From NCBI GenBank assembly GCA_031771865.1, contig JASISA010000027.1, forward strand, positions 1,798,001-1,862,000: a stretch of DNA of 64,000 nucleotides, given 5' to 3'. This DNA comes from Nothophaeocryptopus gaeumannii. Taxonomy: Eukaryota > Ascomycota > Dothideomycetes > Mycosphaerellales > Mycosphaerellaceae. The position numbers were made by a program, and so were the translations under genes. Under the pieces are notes generated by a model. That model saw only the letters and a program-made list of their open reading frames with translations, searched no databases and was not told the origin of the DNA. Positions 11,121-19,703 of this stretch are shown piece after piece; the first letter of the stretch is position 1, and every line of letters begins with the position of its first letter.

Positions 11121-12752
11121 TTAGAAGTCCAGCTCAGCTCCCGCTCGCGCTTCTTGGTTGCGACTTCTTGCACTGGGACGGACGTCAGCATCGTTGTCCA
11201 CTTCAGGATCGCTATCGTCCCCAATGCCCCAAGATCTACCACCTGAACGCGAGCCCATGCCATCGCCGGCAGTCTTGTAAATCTTCTTCGTTCCCGCCGG
11301 ACTTTGGTAGGCCCATTGCGACTTCATGTCCGTACGCGCGGCACGTGTGTTCTGCTGCACTTTCGAGCCGGCCGGAGAGTTGTCATTCATCTCGTAATGT
11401 GCTCCAAAGTCGTCACCACGGCGATCGTTGTTCACGTTTGGCTTTCTCGGTCCCTTGAAGACGCGCTCATCGGCGTGCAGTGGGTCGCCGTAAAGGCCCA
11501 AACCCTTCTGGCGCTGCAGCGACTTGAGCTTGCTCGGTGCTGGAGACTCGTCGGTCATTTCGAAGTGCTGCTCGGCATCTTTACGAGGCTGGTGTACGAC
11601 AGGGCGCTTGGGTGGTGATTCTGGGTCGTCCTGAAGGACATGTCAGTCAGTCACAGTACCCATTATATGATAGCCTAAACCCACCTCATCGACGCCCGCA
11701 CCCCAATGACGATCGAAGTCGGGCTTGTTCTTCTCCACGTGCTTTGGTGGTGTCGCGAAGTCCTCAAAGCTGAAAGTGGCTGCACCCCTGTCCTGCTTGG
11801 TGCTACTCGGGCGCCCTGATTTCTGAGGCGCATCTTCACCGTTTCCGAAGGCGAAGTGCTCGTACTTCTGGTTGTAGGTCTTCTTCCTCTCGGGCGACCT
11901 GGGTGGGGTCACATCCTCGTTCTCGTCGAAGAGGCGATTGTTGCTGTGGTACTTTCCAGCGCCCGCCTTCAGGATAGTGCCATTGTCTTTGTGGGGAGAC
12001 TGACTCCTCGATGAATTCCTGATGTAGTCCTCGCTAGTAAAGAGCTCGCCGAGGTCGCGTGGCGCCGGCTTCGCGCTGCGCACTGGCTCGTACTTGGGTC
12101 CATTGTACGTGCGACCATCGTCGTTCGGGTCACGCTCAGCGAAGAGTGCCAAGCTCGCATGTGGATCGCGAGTCACGGAGATGCTGTCGCGCTTGTGGTG
12201 GTCCCTAATGACCACTTCATTCGGGTTGCGCACCCCGAGGGGCTCCTTCCCAGCGCTGCCACCACCCTGGATGCCTGTTTTGATGCTAGTAGCCACAGCT
12301 TCGACCTGAGCCTTGCCTTCCCGAATGGGCCAATTGCGACCAGTCTTGCCGATCGCCTCAACCTGCTTGAGCAGCGTGCCCTGATCCCAGTACATACGAA
12401 TCTGCTGAATCTTGTCGTCGTTGAAGGTGACAATGTGCGTCAATGGGAAGGTGACTTCGCGCTCGTCCAGCATATTCGAGTCCACGCCAGGGAGGAAGGC
12501 GCCTCCACTCATGCGGAATTGCAAGGTAGTGAGCGTCTCCAAGCAGCATCCATTGTCGCCCTCGATGGTGAAGAGCACCTTCTGGTCTTTCTTGACCACC
12601 TGCTTGTTCTGCGTTCCAAGATGCTTGAGAATGGCGGTCGGCTCGCTAACGGTAGTGGTGGTGGTGATGTAGTTGATGCATGCGTCGCTGGCCAGTACGC
12701 CAGTACTTGGCGACTGAAGGAAGTTGAGATAGACGCCCGCCTTGGCCGCCAT
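11121..12752 (-). CDS. NTF2/SnoaL-like domain protein with long disordered tail
   Basis: Exons 11685..12752 and 11121..11630 give 525 aa; the intron (GTGGGT...TTCAG, 54 nt) restores VDE-DDPESPPKR. Residues 1-150 look like an NTF2-like fold: an N-terminal helix with LNFLQSPSTGVLASDACINYI, then strands including TFNDDKIQQIRMYWDQGTLLKQV. The rest is polar and disordered, with repeated aromatic-acidic patches (FSFEDFATPP, KPDFDRHWGAG, QHFEMTDES, AHYEMNDNSP) and a glycine-rich GRSWGIGDDSD near the end. These repeated short motifs may be binding sites for a partner; that is inference. I recall the architecture as conserved in filamentous fungi without a known function. Transcribed away from the 12.8-13.4 kb spacer. 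Confidence 0.8.
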
Positions 12753-13430
12753 GGTGTCGGAGGTTACGCGCGACGCGTTGTTGGTGGTGGTGAAGCAGAA
12801 GGAAGCCCGCTGTAGTCGATGTTTGACAGTCCCAATGACTCGGTCGCCGATATGATGCTGCGTTTGGGTCGTCGGCAGGGAAATGGTGAAGAGAGAAGAT
12901 GTGAAGAAGGCGGGTCGTTGTTATGGGCAACAACAAACCTCACCCCAACTTCACCTGCGTCCACCCCTGCTGCTGCATGAGAACGGAGGCAGGGACGTTA
13001 GCAGCGCGGTTGCTGCCCTGGACTGTTCACGACACGCGCCAAGATGCAAGGATGTGGCGGTTGACCCCGTGCATGGTGAAACGAGAGCCAAAGAAGGTGT
13101 GACCGTGCTTCTCTCCTTCACCGACATCGACTCTCCTGCCAACCGCGTCAAGAGTCGTGCATGTCTCTCACATGTCTACTTTATGATTAATGGCATGAAG
13201 AACGCTTTTAGGATGAACATATATGGAACGAATTGGGACCGACGGCGACCTCCGCATTCTGGGCATCTCCATGTTCCTGCCAACAGCGATGCTCCTCGCG
13301 CGTACCTGCAGTAGTTTGCAGAAGCTAAGCAGCTAGCAAGATCCCTCCTTTCGGCGCCTAGATCATACCATGAACGCGCCGCCGGCAATGATGACTGCAA
13401 CTGCTTGATTGAGACAGCGGCATGTGCCCT
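12753..13430. other. Intergenic, promoter side of NTF2-like gene
   Basis: Upstream region of the NTF2-like gene and 3' flank of the GNAT-like gene. Pyrimidine-rich runs near 12760..12900 suit a fungal 5' leader. No coding region supported. Confidence 0.5.
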
Positions 13431-14390
13431 CTATTTCAGGAGGAAGTTCTGGTCTATATCGATGTACATCTCCCGCGTGACCTCGCTCAAAGGCATCAGA
13501 CAGAAATCGCAGCCCTGCTCATATCTGGATTTGAAAATACTTTCCGCCAAGGCAATGTTCTCCTCTGGAAAACTTTCGTCTCTCAGACTCTGGTAATACG
13601 CTGCGATCACTTCAAGACCTGCGTGTCGGTCAGGGAGGACCAGCTCCGCTGCTGGATTTGCTCGCAGTACCCAGATGATGGTGAACGGCGCTTCTCCCGG
13701 CTCAAGACCGGGCTGGACATGAGCGCTCAAGGTCACACCGTCTGACTTCCTACGGAGCATCAATGCCATGCTGCCGCTCTTCGTATGGATGCGAGTCCTC
13801 TCCTCGGCCATGGCCCGCTGTGCTTCATCTTTCCCGTACACTGGGGGCTGTGTCTCGAATAGCGTATAGGGGACCACTTGCGTATCCTGTCGATTGGCCT
13901 GCGCGGCATCTGCCATAGCAACCGCTAGGACGAGGGTATGTAATACTTCGCTCAGTTCCTGTCGTCGATGATCTGGGTGTACGTAAATGTACTGCAAGTA
14001 CGGCACAGCACGCTTTCCATCTGGTAGAAATAGCACCGAAAACTGGACACCGGCAATCGCATCGCCATTGGGATTCCGCAGGCCGACTATGCGATACGGG
14101 AAGAGTCCTTCTCGTCTCCCGCTAAAGTCATGCTCCAACCGAGTGACGATCAAATCCGAGCGCTCTCGCTCGCCCCCGTGGAAGTTGGCAACGTACAAGG
14201 AGTTGTAATCTCTACCGAATGCAGGACCAGATACCAGTTCAACAACGCCAATGTTTGGCAAGGCCTTCTCTTTTAGTCGTCCAGCTGGCAGGCGAGATAT
14301 GGCTGCAAGATCAATGGCTCCAAGGAGTCGTTGCAGTCGTGCATCAAATTTTGGTCGCAGCAAGCTGCCCAGCTCATCGATTGCGCTCAT
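13431..14390 (-). CDS. GNAT-like hypothetical protein
   Basis: Single exon; 319 aa from MSAIDELGSLL at 14390. The frame stays open further upstream, but that extension is arginine/serine-rich and unlike a protein start, so the internal ATG is preferred. A central block, AGVQFSVLFLPDG then VPYLQYIYVHPDHRRQELSEVL, has the strand-loop-helix shape of GNAT N-acetyltransferases, where the loop after the HPDHR-type strand binds acetyl-CoA. The usual Q/R-x-x-G-x-G/A loop is not intact, so catalysis is uncertain. Divergent from the HET gene, with about 600 bases between starts. Confidence 0.65.
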   Translation of the reverse strand: MSAIDELGSLLRPKFDARLQRLLGAIDLAAISRLPAGRLKEKALPNIGVVELVSGPAFGRDYNSLYVANFHGGERERSDLIVTRLEHDFSGRREGLFPYRIVGLRNPNGDAIAGVQFSVLFLPDGKRAVPYLQYIYVHPDHRRQELSEVLHTLVLAVAMADAAQANRQDTQVVPYTLFETQPPVYGKDEAQRAMAEERTRIHTKSGSMALMLRRKSDGVTLSAHVQPGLEPGEAPFTIIWVLRANPAAELVLPDRHAGLEVIAAYYQSLRDESFPEENIALAESIFKSRYEQGCDFCLMPLSEVTREMYIDIDQNFLLK

Positions 14391-14990
14391 GTGAGGGCAC
14401 TTTCTCAAAGAGTCGAGTGTCGCTGAACACCAGTACTGCAACGATGACGAGTCTGAATATTGTAAGGGAGAAGGCGTAATGAAGATTCTCCAAAGTTGAG
14501 CGCCAGTGCCCGTCTGTCGCCAGGCCAGATGAGTCAGCATGATCCGCCCTGCCACCTGCCTGCCGAGCTCGTCAAACTTGCTCCCGCTGCTTGCTCTCAC
14601 ACTTCGGTCTCGAACTTGCACCTCTTTCGAAGACTTGGACTTCATCCATCGAAGCAGGACGGGATAGGCATCAACAGCACCGTGAAGAAGTCGAGCTTGG
14701 CTTGAGGATTGTGACGCTGAGAATACAGATTGTGGGAGTGTCCTATAATGGTAATTCCGCCGACACGAATGTTGGTCACGACAACTATCGACATGAGTGT
14801 CTTCAAGGCAACCTCTGAGCTCGCTTATGAAACAATGTGGAAACACCGCAATGCGTTAGCAATGTAAGCCCAAGAAGGGAGCTAGGTGTTCCGGATGAGA
14901 AATGCCGCGGCCTAGAAGACGCCACCGTACTGCAGGCGCCAACTCAGGTCGTAGAGAACTGGCAGGCACTTGGATGCGACGAACAACAAA
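14391..14990. other. Divergent promoter region, GNAT-like / HET gene
   Basis: About 600 bases between two divergent starts. No supported gene. It would carry both promoters. Confidence 0.5.
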
Positions 14991-16628
14991 ATGTTAAGGG
15001 CAAAAAGGCTGGTGCAAAAACAGGGGACACAAGCTTTTGTAGCATATGTGTACAGCCCACTTAATCGGCCTAACAGAATACGAGTGTTGAATCTCCATCC
15101 CGGAGCTCATGATGGACCACTCAGCGCATCCCTCGAGGAAGCGGAAATCTGCGAACAAGCGCAGTATTCTGCTCTTTCATACAGCTGGGCCAGAGAAGAC
15201 GGGTCTTCTGGAGCAATATACTCTATGACCATCGGAACCTGCACCATGCCCATTACTGAAAACCTCCACCACGCGCTTCGTCGTCTGCGCCATACCACCC
15301 AAAGTCTCCGCCTCTGGGTCGACGCTATCTGTATCAACCAGCAAGACAATATCGAGAAGAGCGGCCAAGTCGCCATGATGGGTAAAATCTACATGAACGC
15401 AACAAAAGTCATCGCCTGGCTCGGTGAAGGCGACAGCGAACGAGAAGACCACGCGGCTTTTACAGCTTTGTCATGTGTCCTTCATGATAAATCGACTCTT
15501 CCAGCTTCCGCGCCGCTAGGAGGCACGCTACGGCTGAGGCATACATGGCTACCAGCCTGGCCTCCTCGTCCAGATCGAGAAGCCTGCCACATCTGCACAG
15601 CTTGGGAATCCGAGTATTCAACCTGCGAAGAACATTACGGCGGAACCTCTCCTCAACTCCCCGAACTTCGTCGCGCATTTTTCATGCTCATGCGAAGAAG
15701 ATATTTCAAACGTCGCTGGATAATTCAGGAACTCAATCTCCCAGCGGAGGGGAGAGTGGTCATCCATTTTGGTGCTTACTCGCTGATGCGAATGGGGTTC
15801 GTTAAGGGGCAGGATGTGCCTTTCAAAGGGATACCGAGTGATGTGTTCAGGCCAAGGGATAGTCTAATTGCGTACAAGACGGGAGATGGAGGCGAGAAGA
15901 GGGATCTCATCGAAGTCGTGGGAAGGGCCAATGCAGCTGAATGTTCTGATCCGAGAGATCGGCTGTTCGCACTGGTCAGTCTTGCGAGTAAGTGTGGGAT
16001 TGTACCGAGTTATTCGCTCTCCGTGGCTGAGACGTTTGCGAGGTTTGGAAGGCTGCTGGTCGAGCAAGGCATGATTCCTACGCTTTTCCTCAATGCTTCG
16101 GGAGTTGGAGGAACAAACAATAATGATGGGGATTTGGGAAACACGATTCCGAGTTGGTGTCCGGACTTGAGGCTCAATTTCCAACTGCAGCCGAAGGATA
16201 GCACGGAGAGAAAGAGGTTCGAGGAGAGTGGAGGGTTAGAGAGGTGCATGGCCGAAGTTCGTGAGGCCAAATATCTCTCCATCAACTTATTTCACGTCGG
16301 CGTTCTGGAGAACCCTCGACAGGACAGTGAGAACTTCCACGCTCAGGTGTATGATCCTGAGACAAGAAACTGCATGCTTGGCGAAGTCAAGACGTATCGA
16401 CATGGAGGGCTGCGGAAACTAGAAGAGGGCGACATGTTAGTTTCACTTGAGACGCCGGAAGCGTATGATGCTGGAGTGGAGAAGAGGGCTGCTGTTAGTG
16501 GATTGGTGTTGCGGAGCGTGAGAAGTGAGGTGAGGGAGTACACTTGGAGGATTGTGAATCCTTTCTTCCTGCAGTACAGTAGTCCGGCGGATGTGCCGTG
16601 TGTTTTGAAGAGGTGGAATATCTCCTGA
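14991..16628 (+). CDS. HET-domain protein (heterokaryon incompatibility type)
   Basis: Single exon, 545 aa from ATG 14991; the frame extends upstream only through a TTG. The HET domain covers roughly residues 25-220. Its three signature blocks are present: YSALSYSW, LRLWVDAICINQQDNIEKSGQV, and MGKIYMNATKVIAWLGEG. HET proteins trigger or regulate cell death when unlike hyphae fuse; some have other immune-like roles. The C-terminal half contains the usual SDPRDRLFALVSLAS and later a WCPDLRL segment, as in many stand-alone HET proteins. No second known domain is visible. It lies directly upstream of, and on the same strand as, three LPxELRN-family genes. The glycine normally after the tryptophan of block 1 is alanine here. 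Confidence 0.92.
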   Translation: MLRAKRLVQKQGTQAFVAYVYSPLNRPNRIRVLNLHPGAHDGPLSASLEEAEICEQAQYSALSYSWAREDGSSGAIYSMTIGTCTMPITENLHHALRRLRHTTQSLRLWVDAICINQQDNIEKSGQVAMMGKIYMNATKVIAWLGEGDSEREDHAAFTALSCVLHDKSTLPASAPLGGTLRLRHTWLPAWPPRPDREACHICTAWESEYSTCEEHYGGTSPQLPELRRAFFMLMRRRYFKRRWIIQELNLPAEGRVVIHFGAYSLMRMGFVKGQDVPFKGIPSDVFRPRDSLIAYKTGDGGEKRDLIEVVGRANAAECSDPRDRLFALVSLASKCGIVPSYSLSVAETFARFGRLLVEQGMIPTLFLNASGVGGTNNNDGDLGNTIPSWCPDLRLNFQLQPKDSTERKRFEESGGLERCMAEVREAKYLSINLFHVGVLENPRQDSENFHAQVYDPETRNCMLGEVKTYRHGGLRKLEEGDMLVSLETPEAYDAGVEKRAAVSGLVLRSVRSEVREYTWRIVNPFFLQYSSPADVPCVLKRWNIS

Positions 16629-16760
16629 CTGGCTGATCTGTCCGACTAACACATGCACCTTGCTCGCATGCCCTACGGCAATTCCATTTCTGAGCGGTTG
16701 TCTAGATCACTTCGCTTCGACAATCAACGTAGCACATTACAATCCACTTGCTCACCAACA

Positions 16761-17555
16761 ATGACAGCTATGGACGCCACTCACCCGGACCAACTCACCC
16801 AGCATACTCCCGAACGTCCTTTCACATTCATGGAATTGGCGCCAGAACTCCGTAACAACGTCTACGAGAAAGTCGTCGAAGACACCAAGACATTCTTCAG
16901 CGACGGCGCCCTCGCAAACTCAAGTGCACTTGTCCGAACCAGCGGTCACGCGGCCAGTTTTCTGGACGTCGTCGGCTATCATGCTCGTGAAGTCAACTTT
17001 GGTGCGGACAATTCCGACTTCGCTCACGATGTCTGTCCTTTCGTCGATGGTTTGCCTGAGAATGAAGCCAAGAACTTTCGAGTTGGCACAGGATACCGGC
17101 TAATTTATATCGACCTTGACTTCGACCTTGCTGCTCTGGGAGACTATCTGACTTCGCGCCGCAAACTCTCTGAGAGAAATAGCCACCCGCTGGAAAACTG
17201 GCTCATGCGCCGCTCGACACCGACGAATCGACTACATCAGCTTACTCTGAGGCACGAAGCCTCTCTTCCGAACGAAGGCGTTCATGCACCGCTCTATCTT
17301 TCCCTCCCCGACTCGCCGTGGGGACTTCTACGAGATGTTCCCGAACCAGATTCCGAACGCCTGTGCATGTGTCGAGCTATCGAGCGAGCCACAGATTGCT
17401 TCATCGATGAGTATTATATGCCTGAAGACCCGAAAACTACAGAAAGACAGCTCGGAGAGGAGTTCGAATTCTCTGACAGGGAAGATTTGGATACCGAGCT
17501 GCACGAGCTCGAGGAAGAAGCTATGGAGGCGCAGGCTAGCGAAGTTATGGAATGA
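16761..17555 (+). CDS. LPxELRN-family protein A (F-box-like/2EXR-like)
   Basis: 264 aa from ATG 16761 (context CAACAATGAC); an in-frame ATG at 16653 would add 36 residues but lies only 24 bases after the HET stop codon, so the internal one is favoured. The family motif FTFMELAPELRNNVYEKVVED sits near residue 20 and resembles the first helices of F-box/2EXR-type domains. Unlike its paralogues it has an extra central segment (about residues 50-110) before the IDLDFDLAALGDYL block that matches the RNFNFSHIxxFL region of the others. The C-terminus is acidic. No catalytic motif. By analogy with F-box-like proteins a protein-protein adaptor role is possible but unproven. Confidence 0.75.
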   Translation: MTAMDATHPDQLTQHTPERPFTFMELAPELRNNVYEKVVEDTKTFFSDGALANSSALVRTSGHAASFLDVVGYHAREVNFGADNSDFAHDVCPFVDGLPENEAKNFRVGTGYRLIYIDLDFDLAALGDYLTSRRKLSERNSHPLENWLMRRSTPTNRLHQLTLRHEASLPNEGVHAPLYLSLPDSPWGLLRDVPEPDSERLCMCRAIERATDCFIDEYYMPEDPKTTERQLGEEFEFSDREDLDTELHELEEEAMEAQASEVME

Positions 17556-17847
17556 GTGCGGTATCTTTCTACACTTTTCTTAAGGCACTACCACCATCTA
17601 CGACAATCGAGGCCCTTCGACGTTATGGAACACCAAGCATTTTGTACACAGTTGGCTACCAAATCTGTCAACCTCCGGCGTCGAGCAAACGATGCAAACT
17701 TTCCTTGCATATAGATTTCATTCACTTCCACCTCAGGCCTTTTGGCCCGCGCAGCTTCCCACTTCCGCCCCTGCACTTCATCACCAACATCTCTTCTTAG
17801 CACCTTGCAAGAAAACAAACATCGCAAATCCAACCAGCCCCAGCACA

Positions 17848-18534
17848 ATGGCTGTTATAGCGAAGCCTTTCCGTCTCCTCGACCTCCCAGGCGAGCTTCG
17901 AAACAACATCTACGAGAAAGTCCTCGAGGATACAGCTACCAGAATAAACAAACACAAAAACGCTCTCATCAACTCGTCCGCCCTCCTTTGCGTAAATCGC
18001 CAGGTCAACGGCGAGTATCTCAGGGTCATCTATTCCGCTGCAGACGTACAAACCATCATCCGCGATTTCGACTTCTCCTCCTTGGTCAATTTTCTTGCCT
18101 CGCTCTCACAGGAACGAATCGCCGCTCTCGAAATCAAAGCTAGCTTCTCCGTCACGATAGAGCTTACTTTTGACGACGAAGACGCAATGTCTATCGATTC
18201 GAACGACCCGACCCTGAACCAACCAGTCAAGGACGACCTCCAAAACTGGCTCACCCGTCGCTCAAGCTCGCAAGACTACTTCAGCAAAGTCAAGGTTCAG
18301 TACGATGCCACATTCGAAGATTTTCTGGCCCAGGAGGATTTCGTGGAGGCTATGGAGGAAGCTGAGGCGGGTGTTGCAGGGAATGATTTGCCTGAGTTCT
18401 TGCGGATCAAGAAGGCGATGGACGAGGGCTGGTATGAGGAGTTGAGCGAGGATGATGAGAGCGAGAGCGACGACGAGTCGTGGAATAGCGAGGGGAATAT
18501 CGATGATGCTGACGACTTCTTTTCTTTCTGGTAG
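17848..18534 (+). CDS. LPxELRN-family protein B
   Basis: Single exon, 228 aa from ATG 17848 (context CACAATGG). It opens with KPFRLLDLPGELRNNIYEKVL, followed by the second family block ALLCVNRQVNGEYL and the third, IRDFDFSSLVNFLASLSQER. A conserved beta-like stretch then leads to QNWLTRRSS. The last 40 residues are strongly acidic (DDESESDDES) and end in FFSFW. It follows gene A by about 290 bases on the same strand, indicating tandem duplication. Function unknown; the order of blocks matches all other members in the window. Confidence 0.8.
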   Translation: MAVIAKPFRLLDLPGELRNNIYEKVLEDTATRINKHKNALINSSALLCVNRQVNGEYLRVIYSAADVQTIIRDFDFSSLVNFLASLSQERIAALEIKASFSVTIELTFDDEDAMSIDSNDPTLNQPVKDDLQNWLTRRSSSQDYFSKVKVQYDATFEDFLAQEDFVEAMEEAEAGVAGNDLPEFLRIKKAMDEGWYEELSEDDESESDDESWNSEGNIDDADDFFSFW

Positions 18535-18731
18535 CGGTGTAAAGAAGAGCAAAGGCTGCGGGTCGTTGTCGTACAGGATTGGCCGTGCCGGCAGAGCGAG
18601 CGGATTATCACATGAAGACGACGCGAGTCATGCGCCAGGTGCTAGTAGCTTCCCCAAGCTTTTCTTGGCCACTTCACTTCAGCTTCTTTCCAAGAACAAA
18701 CACACGAGCTGACCACTTGTTCCCATAAGAC

Positions 18732-18995
18732 ATGCATCGCTTCTCCAATTACAAACCCAGGGACGCCAAACCAAAACAAGAAAGGGAGCAGATGTTCCAG
18801 GAGTTCAAAGCTAGAGAGCGTGAAAAGGAAGAGCAGAAAGAGACAGCGCGTGAAGAAAGGAAGTGCCAACAGCAACTGGAGCAGTCGGACGATGGCTCTT
18901 CTACCCAGGCCACTCACGGCTCGAACGAAGACGACGCTGAGATACTACGAGGCATCAAGCGCAGCTCCACCATCTCACAGAAGGACTCAGTCTGA
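18732..18995 (+). CDS. Small charged coiled-coil ORF
   Basis: 87 codons from ATG 18732, with a highly charged helix (EQMFQEFKAREREKEEQKE) and a polar tail. It ends just upstream of the frameshifted paralogue C and could be its 5' exon, a separate small protein, or a chance ORF. No splice pair joining it to paralogue C was convincing. Confidence 0.25.
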   Translation: MHRFSNYKPRDAKPKQEREQMFQEFKAREREKEEQKETAREERKCQQQLEQSDDGSSTQATHGSNEDDAEILRGIKRSSTISQKDSV

Positions 18996-19070
18996 GCTGC
19001 TTGTTCAACGTGGTATCTTGCACTTCCTCAAGCGCATCGACGGCGCTGACTCCAAGACCAAACATCTACA

Positions 19071-19523
19071 ATGGAGGCCGCACCACCAGCGCCAAAAGCC
19101 CTTCCGGCTCATGGACCTCGCGCGCGAGCTGCGCGATAACGTCTATGAGAAGGTCCTCGAAAACGCCACCACGCGCATCACACACTTTGCCACAATCGCC
19201 GTCGCCTCCCCCCACTCATCAGATCCAATCGCCAAGTCTACAATGCATATCTCGACATCATTCACCTCAAGGCTGAGACGATCGGCGTCACCGTCCGCAA
19301 CTTCGACTTCCACGACGTCCGCGAATTCGCGCTCTCCTTGTCCGAAGCCAGGCTCGCAAGCCTCGCCAAGGACAACAAGGCCGGCCGAAAGATCCTCATC
19401 AAACTCAAACTCGACGAAGACGCCTTTACCAGGTACAGACGTGCCTACACATATCAAGTTGGCACAATCCCAGATGCGAATGCAGGAAGGTCATCTTGGG
19501 GCAAGCGTCAAGCACACGCATAG
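19071..19523 (+). pseudogene. LPxELRN-family member C, two frameshifts
   Basis: ATG 19071 opens MEAAPPAPK, then the frame must move at the A4 run (19094..19097) to read PFRLMDLARELRDNVYEKVLE. It must move back at the C6 run (19208..19213) to read LIRSNRQVYNAYLD and VRNFDFHDVREFALSLSEARL. The second shift returns to the frame of the ATG, which ends at 19523. All three family blocks are present but the C-terminus is shorter than in B. Two single-base indels in homopolymers can be real inactivation or base-calling errors; as given, no frame encodes the whole protein. Third member of the left tandem array. Confidence 0.75.
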
Positions 19524-19703
19524 CTAGTACTGCAATGCCAAAGGACGACTTCGTGTAAAATCTGCTCATTCATACCAATTCTCATTCGCAATCAATGCTC
19601 TGCAAAGACATCCAAAGCGCATCGAAGCACTTCTATTCTGAAACATGACTCAACGTCGCTCATGAACGCCTCGCTAAACACAAAATGCATACCCAACCCG
19701 ATT

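Noticed and set aside
14970..14990. Upstream start of the HET protein
   Set aside because: The upstream codon is TTG, not ATG; the first true ATG in frame is 14991.
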